The notes beneath the pieces were generated by a model. That model was not told the DNA's origin, made no database searches, and was given only the letters and a program-made list of their open reading frames with translations. From JANLQX01 sp031381685 (GTDB lineage: Bacteria > Actinomycetota > Acidimicrobiia > Acidimicrobiales > JANYDT01): DNA of 64,000 nucleotides. How positions within the stretch are numbered: the first letter of the stretch is position 1; each line of letters starts with the position of its first letter. Positions 52,164-60,952 of the stretch are shown piece by piece. The stretch is taken from positions 1-64,000 of the forward strand of contig JANMYF010000055.1 of NCBI GenBank assembly GCA_031381685.1, read 5' to 3'. The position numbers were made by a program, and so were the translations under genes.

Positions 52164-52901
52164 ATGCGCATCGAAACCCGCCACACCCCCTCGTTCGGCA
52201 TTGCCCGGTGCACGCTTGGCGGTGGTGAGTCCGTCAAGGTCGAGGCCGGGGCGATGATGGCAATGAGCACCGGGATGAACCTGCAGTCGAAAGCGGAAGG
52301 TGGGGTCTTCAAGTCGCTCAAACGCGCCGCTCTCGGCGGTGAGTCGTTCTTCCTCACGACGTACCACGCGCCGGATCAAGGCGGCTGGGTCGATGTCGCT
52401 CCCCGCCTTCCCGGCGATCTCGTCACGTTCGAGTTGACCGCGCAGCGTTCCTACGTCATCCAGAAGGGTTCGTGGCTGGCCTCGACGACCGACATCACGC
52501 TCGATACGAAGTGGGGTGGGTTCAAGAACCTCTTCGGCAGCGAAGGCGGTTTCGTCGTGCGGGCGAGCGGCAACGGGCCGCTGCTGCTCAGCTGCTTCGG
52601 CGCGCTGGACAAGTGGGATCTGGCCGCAGGGGAATCGATCACGGTCGACACCGGCCACATGGTGGCCTATGAGGACACCGTGGCGATGGGACTGCGGAAG
52701 GTCACGGGCGGGCTCGTGCAGTCGTTCAAGAGCGGCGAGGGCATCGTCTTCGACTTCACGGGCCCGGGAACCGTCTACACCCAGACGCGAAATCCGAACG
52801 AGCTGCTCAGCTGGATCGGATCGTCGATCGGCACGGGGAATTCGTCCGGCGGCGCAGTGCTTGGCGGCGGACTGCTCGGCGGCCTGATGAGCCGCGACTG
52901 A
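52164..52901 (+). CDS. AIM24/TIGR00266 family protein
   Basis: A 245-residue beta-rich protein of the AIM24 family: it starts MRIETRHTPSFGIARCTL and has VKVEAGAMMAMSTGM, FFLTTYHAPDQGG, GDLVTFELTAQRSYVIQKGS and VDTGHMVAYEDTV; a Gly-rich tail (GGAVLGGGLLGGLMS) ends it. The family's function is not known; its fold suggests a trimeric beta assembly. GGAG lies about six bases before the ATG. It stands alone between a terminator and a 167-base gap. Confidence 0.88.
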   Translation: MRIETRHTPSFGIARCTLGGGESVKVEAGAMMAMSTGMNLQSKAEGGVFKSLKRAALGGESFFLTTYHAPDQGGWVDVAPRLPGDLVTFELTAQRSYVIQKGSWLASTTDITLDTKWGGFKNLFGSEGGFVVRASGNGPLLLSCFGALDKWDLAAGESITVDTGHMVAYEDTVAMGLRKVTGGLVQSFKSGEGIVFDFTGPGTVYTQTRNPNELLSWIGSSIGTGNSSGGAVLGGGLLGGLMSRD

Positions 52902-53068
52902 CTCGACTGACTCGACGGGTCGGCTTCACGCCCGGTCGACGCGGGTGCCGAAGGAAAGAAATTGATCGCGCGGTTACTTCGGGACGTTGGTCCCTGGTAG
53001 CGGGGTGGGCCTCGTCAGTAGCTTCTCCTCAGGATCCGGCGTCGGCCGGGCCCAAGAGGGGGACAGAC

Positions 53069-53317
53069 ATGCGACGACGTCGTCACGCGCTCAGCGGAGC
53101 GCTCTACGAGGTGGAGGCCGACGGCAACGTCCGGGTCGAGTCTCGTGAGGGCGTGACCGGTCTGTTCAGACCTGATGGGGAGTGGATCTCCGGTGATCTC
53201 CGTCAGTGTGACGCACATCTGTGCGGCTGGCTTGCCGGTCCGCAGCTCCCGCCTCGACTCGCCGTGCTGCCGCGGTTCCGGGAAACTGCCTCAGCCGGAG
53301 CGGAGGCGACGTCATGA
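53069..53317 (+). CDS. Small protein translationally coupled to a Rieske oxygenase
   Basis: An 82-residue protein of unknown function. It has a basic N-terminus, then YEVEADGNVRVESREGVTG, and a GEWISGDLRQCDAHLCGWLA block with two Cys and one His. A GGGGGAC ribosome site is close to the ATG. Its stop (TGA) overlaps the ATG of the Rieske oxygenase by four bases (53314-53317), so both are made together. It may help the oxygenase assemble or receive electrons, though nothing in the sequence proves that. Confidence 0.7.
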   Translation: MRRRRHALSGALYEVEADGNVRVESREGVTGLFRPDGEWISGDLRQCDAHLCGWLAGPQLPPRLAVLPRFRETASAGAEATS

Positions 53318-54660
53318 CCATGGTCGACGAGACCAAGCCGCCGCTGCTGACCTATCAGCAGCTGCTCGACACCGACTCCCACGAGGTACCGGATGTGCTC
53401 CGGTGGTTCTCGCCGATGCCGCCGAGCGAGGCCGACGTGCCGGTGCTCCGCTACACCTCCGCCGAGTTCCACCAACTGGAGGTCGAGAAGGTCTGGAAGA
53501 AGGTGTGGCAGATGGCGTGCCGCGAAGAGGACATCCCCGTCGTCGGTGACCACATCACCTATGACATCGCCGGGATGTCGATCCTGGTGGTGCGTTCCAC
53601 GGCAACGGAGATCAAGGCGTTCATGAATGTCTGTCCGCACCGTGGCCGACTGCTCAAGGAGATCCCGGGTCGCTCGACGGAGATCCGCTGCGCGTTCCAC
53701 GGATTTGCGTGGGAGTTGAACGGGCACCTCAAGCAGGTGCCGTGTCAGTGGGACTTCCCGCGCCTGGTGGAGGGGGAGTGGTCGCTTCCCGAGGTGAAGG
53801 TAGGTTTCTGGGGCGGCTTCGTGTTCATCAACATGGATCCCGACTGCGAGTCGCTCGAGTCGTTTCTTGGCGACCTTCCGGCCCACTTCGCCCGCTGGCC
53901 GTTGGAGGACCGCTACAAGGAGGCACATGTCGCCAAGGTGCTCAACTGCAACTGGAAGGTCGCCCAGGAAGCGTTCATGGAGGCGTTCCACGTGGTCGCC
54001 ACCCATCCGCAGCTTCTGCCCAGCCTCGGGGACGCCAACACCCAGTACGACGTGTTCGGGAACTTCAGCCGGGCGATCACGCCCAACGGCACCCCGAGTC
54101 CACACATCGGGTGGGTGCCGAGCGAACAGGAGATCTTCGACGCCATGACCGACCGCAACCTCGACGAGGAACCGCGCGGTGTCGTGCCTGTAGGGGAGAC
54201 GGCGCGGCACATGGCGGCCGAGGCAGCGAGAAGGGCGCTGCGTCCTGCCATCGGTGACCGGGCCGACGAGCTCTGCGACGGTGAGCTGACCGAGAGCATC
54301 TACTACACGCTGTTTCCGAACTTCCATCCGTGGGGTGCCTACAACCGGATCACGTACCGGTTCCGCCCGTACGGCAACGACCATCGTCGCTCGATCATGG
54401 AGTGCATGTTCCTGTCGCCGTTCCCCGGCGACGAGCGTCCGGCGGCGGCCGAGGTCCACTGGCTCAAAGACGACGACGACTGGACGGTCGCGTCGGAGTT
54501 GGGGATGCTCGGTCGGGTGTTCAATCAGGACGTCTACAACCTGCCGAAGGTGCAGGCCGGCCTCGAGAGCATGACCAAACCGGGAGTCACGTTCGCCGAC
54601 TACCAGGAGACGAAACCCCGCCATATGCACGCGCTGCTCGGCGAGTGGATCGCCCGCTGA
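53314..54660 (+). CDS. Rieske non-heme iron oxygenase, alpha subunit
   Basis: A 448-residue oxygenase. The Rieske [2Fe-2S] ligands are in VCPHRGRLLKEIPG (Cys-x-His, near residue 106) and RCAFHGFAWELNG (Cys-x-x-His, near 126). The mononuclear iron site includes NWKVAQEAFMEAFHVVATH with two His near 227-232. It fits the ring-hydroxylating/choline-monooxygenase-like group. No beta subunit, ferredoxin or reductase gene is adjacent. GGAGG precedes the ATG 53314. Confidence 0.9.
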   Translation: MTMVDETKPPLLTYQQLLDTDSHEVPDVLRWFSPMPPSEADVPVLRYTSAEFHQLEVEKVWKKVWQMACREEDIPVVGDHITYDIAGMSILVVRSTATEIKAFMNVCPHRGRLLKEIPGRSTEIRCAFHGFAWELNGHLKQVPCQWDFPRLVEGEWSLPEVKVGFWGGFVFINMDPDCESLESFLGDLPAHFARWPLEDRYKEAHVAKVLNCNWKVAQEAFMEAFHVVATHPQLLPSLGDANTQYDVFGNFSRAITPNGTPSPHIGWVPSEQEIFDAMTDRNLDEEPRGVVPVGETARHMAAEAARRALRPAIGDRADELCDGELTESIYYTLFPNFHPWGAYNRITYRFRPYGNDHRRSIMECMFLSPFPGDERPAAAEVHWLKDDDDWTVASELGMLGRVFNQDVYNLPKVQAGLESMTKPGVTFADYQETKPRHMHALLGEWIAR

Positions 54661-54691
54661 CGGTTTCCTGCCCGAAGAGGTGGCTCGACCT

Positions 54692-54711
54692 GGACCAGGT
54701 TGCCCTGGTCC
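54692..54711. promoter_or_regulatory. Perfect 8-bp inverted repeat between Rieske gene and next gene
   Basis: GGACCAGG-TTGC-CCTGGTCC is a palindromic stem with a four-base loop; a further GACCAGG half-site lies at about 54738-54744, just before the start region of the next gene. It may be a terminator for the Rieske gene or an operator. No T-run follows. Confidence 0.4.
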
Positions 54712-54766
54712 GCGTCGATCTCGATCACATCGCGCCTGACCAGGTGCCCGGAGGTAACGTGCCGAC

Positions 54767-55132
54767 ATGACTCTTCCGGCCGCTGTTGCTCCCGCCTGGC
54801 AGACGTTCGCCGATCAGGTCAACGTTGCCGAACTCGGCGAGGACGACTACCGGCGGTTTGCCGACGTCGCGCTCGCCGCCCACACCGGGGGAGTGGGCCT
54901 CGATGCGCTCGGCGATGTCATCATCGACCTGGCATCCACCGATGGAGCTCCGGACTTCCTTGCCGGCGAACTGACAACAGGACTTGACATCGCCCTACGA
55001 GCGCTCGCTGGCTACGCGCGTCACGTGTCGGCCGTCGCCGAGGAGGAGGCGAAGCGCACCGCAGCGGAGCAGGCCCGCGACGCGGCGCTGATCAAGCTCA
55101 CTCCGGAGGAGCGCAAGGCCCTCGGTCTCTAG
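54767..55132 (+). CDS. Hypothetical protein, small helical
   Basis: A 121-residue, predominantly helical acidic protein that I do not recognise. Features are EDDYRRFADVALAAHTGGVG in the middle and a C-terminal coiled-coil-like stretch (VAEEEAKRTAAEQARDAALI) ending in TPEERKALGL. There is no signal peptide or membrane segment. GGAGG lies eleven bases before the ATG. Its stop shares the CTAG at 55129-55132 with the convergent interrupted DsbA-type gene. Confidence 0.6.
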   Translation: MTLPAAVAPAWQTFADQVNVAELGEDDYRRFADVALAAHTGGVGLDALGDVIIDLASTDGAPDFLAGELTTGLDIALRALAGYARHVSAVAEEEAKRTAAEQARDAALIKLTPEERKALGL

Positions 55133-56613
55133 CTGTCGCGGCGCCCGATGAACGCGGCAAAGCGATCCATCGGCGTCGCGTCGGCGGCGACCTCAACCGC
55201 AGGATCGAACATCCCGGGAACGCGGTGCTGATCGGCGTAGTCGTCACCGAACGCCCGGAGCCGAGCTACCAACGCATGATCGAAATCGGTAGGCAGGCCG
55301 AGGCTTCGGGCCACATCCCACGCGTGGACGAGATGATCCGCGGCGAACATCTGGGCCAGGGCGGCGCCGGTCAGGGTTCCCCACGGAAGGGGGAGCGGTC
55401 GACCCAGCACGCTCGGATCCGATCGATAGAGCGACAAGACCTCGTCGATCGCATCCCGTTACGAAGCGACCGGGTCGTCTCCCAGATGATTCCGGTAGAA
55501 CTCCGGGCCGATGCTCTGTCCTCGCACGCCGTAACTGACCATACGCGCGCTTCCGACCATGTGATTGACGAGCGCGCGTCGATTCCACTCCGAGCACGGC
55601 GTGGACTGGCGCCACGAGTCTGCCGGGATGCCCGCCACGAACGAATGGGCGAGCTCCAACGACTCGGCGAAGTCGGCGAGACATCTCGCGTCCTCGGGAG
55701 ACACCGGCGGCAGGCCGCGCGCGTTCGCCTCGGCCGGGCTGAAGTACACCACGCCCGCTCCCCAGAAATGGGCCACCGTGGCGTCGGGTAACCCGTCGAC
55801 CGGTCCGGGCCCACAGACGTCCGTCAACTCCCTCTCGGTGAGCACGCCCCAACGCTCGAACGCTTCAGTGATCGTGGGATCCGGGCGAGGGTCGGCAGTG
55901 ACTCCCGGGCAGGCCCCCTCGAGCGCGTCCACGTAGGCCTCGTAGGGCATCCAGCCCGGAACGGTGACCTCCCCGCCGGGGCCTCGGAACACCAGGGTTG
56001 GGAACGCATAGCGGTCGTGGCCATCGGTCTGCTTCATCGACCCGATGCCGACGTCGTCGCCGACGAGGTGACGCACGTGATCGTTCGGTCGACGCGTCTC
56101 CTCCCAGTCCGACCGATACGCGGCCGCCGCTTCCTCGCTCGTGAGGTCGACCAGCCAGCGATCGACATCCAGTCCAACGATGCCTCTCGCCGACGCCACG
56201 AACTCCTCTGGGGAGGAGGGGGTCACCCCGAACACGAACGTCGACTCACGAAAGCGGCGCAGTACGGCGGCGCCCACGACCGGGCCCTGCCGCTGCGCCG
56301 CCTTCACCGCCAGCCCTGCCGGGTCGGTCGATCGCGCCATTCGGTGCATAGGCATCGGGTACGGCTGTCCCGTGTGGGCCGAACTGCGCCGCCAGTACTT
56401 CTGCATGGGCTCGGCCGCCTGGACCGGATCCCAGTCGTCACGTCCCCGGGACGCATCGTGCACGAGGCCGCCGAGTACGACCCGCCACCGGACTCGAGCG
56501 CCGTAGCGCCACTGGAGGAGCCGGAGCTTCGGTTCGGTGCCCCACGCCCATGAGCAGATGGGGTCGGTGTACTCGATGACATCGGCGATCAGGTGGTTGT
56601 GGTCGATGGCCAT
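55129..56613 (-). pseudogene. DsbA-like/TIGR03086-like fusion gene interrupted by in-frame TAA
   Basis: One minus-strand frame of 494 codons, broken only by TAA at codon 385 (55459-55461). Residues 1-220 are a thioredoxin-fold DsbA/FrnE-like domain (DVIEYTDPICSWAWGTEPKL, CSWA in place of CxxC). From about 270 onwards the sequence matches the TIGR03086/maleylpyruvate isomerase-like (DinB-type) group: CSEWNRRALVNHMVGSARM before the stop, and AADHLVHAWDVARSLGLPT after it. The stop interrupts that second domain (DDPVAS-stop-RDAIDEVLSLY), where Tyr would fit. Ribosome site GAGG precedes the ATG 56613. It is either a recent pseudogene, a sequence error, or readthrough; if it terminates, the DsbA part and half the second domain are made. 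Confidence 0.72.
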
Positions 56614-56760
56614 GGAGTCCTCGGAACAAGAGATGGAGGAGTCCATGGTGAGCAGGTTTGGCGTCGACACGCCAGCCCGTGGACGGCGAGCCCGAGCTCC
56701 GATGCAGCGTCGGGACCGCGGAGACCCAGCTTCCTCTCCCGTTTGCGTTACTTTACATAA

Positions 56761-57141
56761 CTATGATTCTCGGCGTTGCCCGGGAGAGTGGTCCGAAAGG
56801 ACGGACACGTCCCGGGCTGCGGCCAGCAGCGATGTGATGATCAGCCGGAGGTCGGCGACGGATTCCGCCTCCCGCAGATCTGCCTCGGCATCGTCCGCTG
56901 CGCACGACAGCACGAAGATCTCGTCGTGCAGTCGGTCGACATCGCGGCGCGCCACGATCAGTTCGTGCTCGTCCACGCCGTGGCGGGCGGCGCGCTGGCG
57001 CGCCTCGTAGTCGCGCTGGCGGCAGCTTCGCTTGCAGAAGCGTCGAGGTCGGCCCCGGCCTTCGGTCGGCGTCACCGGCCGCCGACACCATTCGCAGGGC
57101 ACGATCTCCCGCTCCCCTTGGCTCACCCGCATTTTTGTCAC
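56761..57141 (-). CDS. Small zinc-finger-like protein
   Basis: A 126-residue soluble protein. Four Cys (PCEWCRRPVTPTEGRGRPRR, then FCKRSCRQRDYEARQR) form a probable structural zinc site at about residues 16-44, followed by a long helical region (DVDRLHDEIFVLSCAADDAE). It resembles small actinomycete proteins of unknown function. The GTG at 57141 sits seven bases from a TAATAT box, so the mRNA may be leaderless; ATG 57132 is an in-frame alternative. Confidence 0.65.
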   Translation of the reverse strand: MTKMRVSQGEREIVPCEWCRRPVTPTEGRGRPRRFCKRSCRQRDYEARQRAARHGVDEHELIVARRDVDRLHDEIFVLSCAADDAEADLREAESVADLRLIITSLLAAARDVSVLSDHSPGQRRES

Positions 57142-57154
57142 AGTGACGATATTA
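57137..57154 (-). promoter_or_regulatory. Probable -10 box and palindrome at a leaderless start
   Basis: On the minus strand TAATAT (57149-57154) lies seven bases before the GTG start at 57141, the spacing of a -10 box with transcription starting at the initiation codon. The palindrome GTCAC-A-GTGAC (57137-57147) overlaps the start and could be an operator. I see no convincing -35. Confidence 0.4.
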
Positions 57155-57279
57155 ACGGTTGGCCGGTGCGACGGCGCCGTTCATCACACCGTTACCCGGC
57201 TCGCGTCAGTCACGCGGTTCTGGTAATTGCGTCGGGGCACTCCGATTGAGGCTCGAGTCGGTCTGTGGTCCGCGTTCCG

Positions 57280-57577
57280 TCATCGGTTCGGTTGGTGGCG
57301 TGTCTCTTTCGATGTCGCGGCCCGGTTGGCGCGGTCGATGGCTGCGACGAGTTCGGGTTTGGTCATGCGTGTGCGGCCCGTTGATGTCGAGGCGCTTGGC
57401 GATGTCGAACAGGTGGGCTTTGGTGGCGTTCGCGTTGACGCCACCGGCCGTCGGCGTGGTGCTGACGCGTGCCTCGATGCCTCGTTTGGCGTCTTGGGCG
57501 TCGCTTGGGCCGGGCTCGTCTTTGGGTTCCCAGTGGTCGCCAATCTTTTCAAATGAGTGTTTGAGTGAAGCGAACGC
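57280..57577 (-). pseudogene. Remnant of a SAP/Rho-N-like small protein, frameshifted
   Basis: The minus strand encodes SLKHSFEKIGDHWEPKDEPG, NANATKAHLFDIAKRLDING and, after a shift to another frame, TRMTKPELVAAIDRANRAAT up to the stop at 57280. This is a small actinobacterial protein type whose C-terminus is a SAP/Rho N-terminal-like motif. The shift is explained by one extra C in the GGGCCGC tract at about 57373-57379. No start codon is visible ahead of SLKHS, so the gene appears decayed at its 5' end as well. The plus-strand GGDEF-EAL gene begins just beyond. Confidence 0.6.
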
Positions 57578-57628
57578 GCCGACAGATCTCGTCGTTTCCC
57601 GGCCGCGGTCACCACGCATCGTTCCGCC

Positions 57629-60064
57629 GTGAAGCCGTCCGTCCGAACCTTCAGGTTCGACCCGACGCGGCCGAAGATTCCATCCGTGCGGACTCCGCCA
57701 ACGAAACCGAGATGGTGGCTCCGAGCAAGCAGCGTCGCAGCCACCGGTGCTGCCCTTTCCGTCGCCGCCGCGGCCACTCCCATGGTGCTGCGAGAACGGG
57801 CCGCAAACGACAAGGCGGCGATGGTCGTGGCGAAGCTGTCCGACGACATCGCGACGACGGTCGCCCGCGAAGTCGCCACGATGACTCAGGTGGCGCGCGC
57901 TGTTCCAGAACTCTCGCCCGACCCCGCTGTCATCGACACTCGCCTCGACACCATCGAAGCGTCCAGCAAACAGTCGTTCTTCGACGATCTCCTCATCGTC
58001 GCCAGCCTCGGACCGAACTCCGTGACCGGTCTCGACCTCGCCGTCCGGGTCGCCCACGACCAGGACGGGTCGGGACTTCGATTCACCGGGTTGTCGGCCG
58101 GCGATCGCGTCTCGGCGCTCCTCGAGGCGGCTGGATTGACCGCACTCCCCCAGCCGACCGCTCGGCCGCGTCTGCTCTGGATGCGCGGCGAGGCGCTCAC
58201 CCCCGAAGTGGTCGGAGCAATCGAGACCGGCCAGGCCCATGTCGTGATCGCTGACACGTTCCCCGTTGTCGCTGTCCCCGTCCCCCGTCGCGGGTGGGTG
58301 CTCGGAATCGTCAAGCCCAGCGGCATCGACACCGCGGTGGCGCGCCTTCCTCACGGCGCCACGATTGCTGCGTGGCTTCATTCGGGCGTCGGTGAGGCCG
58401 GTCCGCTGCTCGCCGAGCGGCGGGCGATACAGCCTCCGCCGTCCGCCGATGTCCGGCGACACGCCCGTTCCATACCAATCCTTGATCAGCAGTTGACGGT
58501 GGTTGTCGGCGTTGATCGGTTCCTCGGGACGGCGCCGGGTTTTCCTCCGGGGGTGGCGCTCGTGCTCGGACTGTTCGCCACGTTGCTTGCCTCAGCGGCG
58601 GCGTCGGCGCGCACGCAGCGCATCGCTCGACAGACAATGCAGCGCGAGCTCGATCACGAGAAATTCTTGGCGAGGACCGATCCGCTGACAGGGCTCGGCA
58701 ATCGACTTGCGTTCAACGAGGCAATGGATGCCGCGCTCTCGGACCAAAGGCATTCTCCTCTCCCCGTAGCTGTGCTGCTGTGCGATCTCGATCGATTCAA
58801 AGTCGTCAACGACGCACGAGGCCACGAGGTCGGCGACCAGCTACTCCGCGATGTGGCCACTCGGATGAACAACGCCGCGATCGATTTGCGCAACGACGTT
58901 GGTGTCCGGTCATCTGAAGCTGCGGGTACTGACGACACTGGTTGCGGCCGGGTCGATGTCTACCGATTCGGTGGTGACGAGTTCGTAATCGCGCTTACCG
59001 GTTCGTCGGCAAGTGCGGCTGTCGACTTCGCCTACGGTCTCGTCTCCTCGATCCGCAAGCCGTTCCGAGTCGGTGTGGATCAGGTCGTGATCGGCGTCAG
59101 CGTCGGCCTGGCCGCTTCCGGAGGATCGAACGATGTCTCGAACCGTTCGAGTTTGCTGCGTGACGCCGACATGGCGATGTACGTTGCCAAACGAGGCGGC
59201 GGGAATCGAGTGGCCGTGGCCGACGATGAGGTCCGCGTCGCCGGAGCCACGCAGCTCGACGTGGAGATCGAACTCCGTCGAGCGCTCGGAAGCGGTCAAC
59301 TCCGGGCCTGGTACCAACCCCTCGTCGATCGCCGCCGAAACGTCGTCGCGCTCGAGGCATTGATCCGTTGGGAGCATCCAACTCGGGGCTTGCTCAGTCC
59401 TGGACTCTTCCTTCCCGCAGCCAAAACGGCGGGGCTCCTCGCCGAGTTGAGCACCGCGGTCCTGTCTGAGGCTGCGCGAGACGTGTCTGACTGGAACCGT
59501 CTACGAAGCGAGGCTGGTCTCGCCCCGCTCGTCGTGCACGTGAACTGCGTCGAGGAGCAACTCATGGACACCGGGTTCGCTGATGTCGTCGGGTCCTATC
59601 TGGTCGATACGGGCTTGGATCCGCACTCGCTTCTCCTGGAAATCTCGGAGGAGACTGCCCTCGATCGATTGCCCGCCAGCCTCCCGACGCTCGACCTCCT
59701 TCGACGCAGCGGTGTCCGATTCAGCATCGATGATTTCGGCTTCGGAAACAGCTCCCTCACGATGGTGCGACGAGTCGGGGAAGTGGCCGAGCTCAAGATC
59801 GACAAGTCGATCGTCGACGGGCTGGCCCTGGCGTCGCCGCTTGCGACAGACCTCGCGGTTGTGCGGTCGATCGTCGATTTCGGGCGCACCCAGAAGATCA
59901 CCATCGTTGCTGAGGGCATCGAAGAGGAGCATCAGTTCAGCCAACTGGTCGGGCTCGGTGTGGACCTGTTCCAGGGCTATCTCTTCCATCGTCCGCAACC
60001 CGCACACCAGTTGCACGCTCTTCTCGCCCCGATCGGCGCGTCATCGATTCCCGCGCACAGGTAG
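57629..60064 (+). CDS. Membrane GGDEF-EAL protein 2 (cyclic di-GMP turnover)
   Basis: An 811-residue protein. A first membrane helix (about 30-55), an extracytoplasmic domain (about 56-305), a second helix (about 308-330), then GGDEF (FGGDEF near 449) and EAL (LEALIRWEHP near 574). The EAL metal motif reads DDFGFGNSS where DDFGTGYSS is usual; other EAL residues look present (ISEE, LKIDKS, AEGIEE). Both domains may be active, but the altered loop could weaken phosphodiesterase activity. The start ATG 57629 is in-frame with a Pro/Arg-rich cytoplasmic head; I see no strong ribosome site. Together with the 1.9-4.5 kb gene it indicates active cyclic di-GMP signalling. Confidence 0.87.
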   Translation: MKPSVRTFRFDPTRPKIPSVRTPPTKPRWWLRASSVAATGAALSVAAAATPMVLRERAANDKAAMVVAKLSDDIATTVAREVATMTQVARAVPELSPDPAVIDTRLDTIEASSKQSFFDDLLIVASLGPNSVTGLDLAVRVAHDQDGSGLRFTGLSAGDRVSALLEAAGLTALPQPTARPRLLWMRGEALTPEVVGAIETGQAHVVIADTFPVVAVPVPRRGWVLGIVKPSGIDTAVARLPHGATIAAWLHSGVGEAGPLLAERRAIQPPPSADVRRHARSIPILDQQLTVVVGVDRFLGTAPGFPPGVALVLGLFATLLASAAASARTQRIARQTMQRELDHEKFLARTDPLTGLGNRLAFNEAMDAALSDQRHSPLPVAVLLCDLDRFKVVNDARGHEVGDQLLRDVATRMNNAAIDLRNDVGVRSSEAAGTDDTGCGRVDVYRFGGDEFVIALTGSSASAAVDFAYGLVSSIRKPFRVGVDQVVIGVSVGLAASGGSNDVSNRSSLLRDADMAMYVAKRGGGNRVAVADDEVRVAGATQLDVEIELRRALGSGQLRAWYQPLVDRRRNVVALEALIRWEHPTRGLLSPGLFLPAAKTAGLLAELSTAVLSEAARDVSDWNRLRSEAGLAPLVVHVNCVEEQLMDTGFADVVGSYLVDTGLDPHSLLLEISEETALDRLPASLPTLDLLRRSGVRFSIDDFGFGNSSLTMVRRVGEVAELKIDKSIVDGLALASPLATDLAVVRSIVDFGRTQKITIVAEGIEEEHQFSQLVGLGVDLFQGYLFHRPQPAHQLHALLAPIGASSIPAHR

Positions 60065-60081
60065 CGCGTGCCAAGCTCGTC

Positions 60082-60819
60082 TCAGGTTGTCTTTCCTTCG
60101 ATGACGTCCCAGACGTCGGAAGCTTTCACGCCCTCGAGAATGTGGCCCTGCCCATCGAGGACATCGAGTGACACCTTCGCCTGGATACTTGACAGTCCAG
60201 CGAGGGTGTCGAAGACGCGTTGGCTCGACGAGCGCCACGAGAGGTCGTTGCCGCCGACCCACAAGCCGACGCGCATTCTGGCCAACGTCGTGAGCTGAGC
60301 CGCGTCGGTGCCTGCCGGCGGTACCCCGGGCAGGGTGACCAGCGCGCTGTAGCGAGCGGGGTGGTCCAACGCGGCGCGAAACGCCGAGAGGCCACCGTTC
60401 GAGATCCCTCCGAGGGCGACGTCGTCCGCGAGAAAGCCCGATTTGGCGATGGCGGCGTCGAGAAACGGCGAGATGAGCTTCGACGAGCCGCTCATGAAGA
60501 GACCGGTTCTCGGCGCCGCCGGACTGATGACGATCCATCCTCTCTTCGTCCCTTCGGCGGCCCAGTACCGCCTGAGCCCGACATCGACCAGGTCTTTGGT
60601 CTGCCCACCCGGCGGGAACGCGAGCAGCACGTTTCGCTTCTGCCCCTTCTGCGATCCCGGGGGAACGGCGATCGCGTACGAGATCGTCACCCCGCGCACT
60701 TTGGTGGACCTCCACTCCCATAGCGGTGCGGAGTTCCGGGCGGCAGCATGGCCTGCTCGGGTGGAGGCCAGTGCCGCGAGGAGGGCTACTCCGGCGATGA
60801 CCGCGCGTGTCGGTCGCAT
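60082..60819 (-). CDS. Secreted alpha/beta hydrolase (carboxylesterase/PHB depolymerase-like)
   Basis: A 245-residue exported hydrolase. The signal peptide is AVIAGVALLAALASTRAGHA. The nucleophile elbow is LGGISNGGLSAF (Gly-x-Ser-x-Gly), the oxyanion region LLAFPPGGQT, and the C-terminal His is in LDGQGHILEG. It resembles esterase or phospholipase/carboxylesterase enzymes; the substrate is unknown. The ATG 60819 places the signal peptide at the N-terminus; longer in-frame starts are not protein-like. Confidence 0.82.
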   Translation of the reverse strand: MRPTRAVIAGVALLAALASTRAGHAAARNSAPLWEWRSTKVRGVTISYAIAVPPGSQKGQKRNVLLAFPPGGQTKDLVDVGLRRYWAAEGTKRGWIVISPAAPRTGLFMSGSSKLISPFLDAAIAKSGFLADDVALGGISNGGLSAFRAALDHPARYSALVTLPGVPPAGTDAAQLTTLARMRVGLWVGGNDLSWRSSSQRVFDTLAGLSSIQAKVSLDVLDGQGHILEGVKASDVWDVIEGKTT

Positions 60820-60952
60820 CGTGGCATCTTCGCAGATCGGACCGGACACTGGTCCGGCGAGAAGTTCGGGCGGCGTCCACGGACGATGAGCCACGAGATG
60901 ATCGGGAGGTGGCGTGCCACCGGTTTGCCTGACCGCACCCGTGGGCGCGCCG

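Noticed and set aside
57206..58462. Long minus-strand frame of more than 400 residues over the second GGDEF-EAL gene
   Set aside because: Most of it is antisense to a clear GGDEF-EAL protein. Only its last part, reported as a SAP-like remnant, has protein character.
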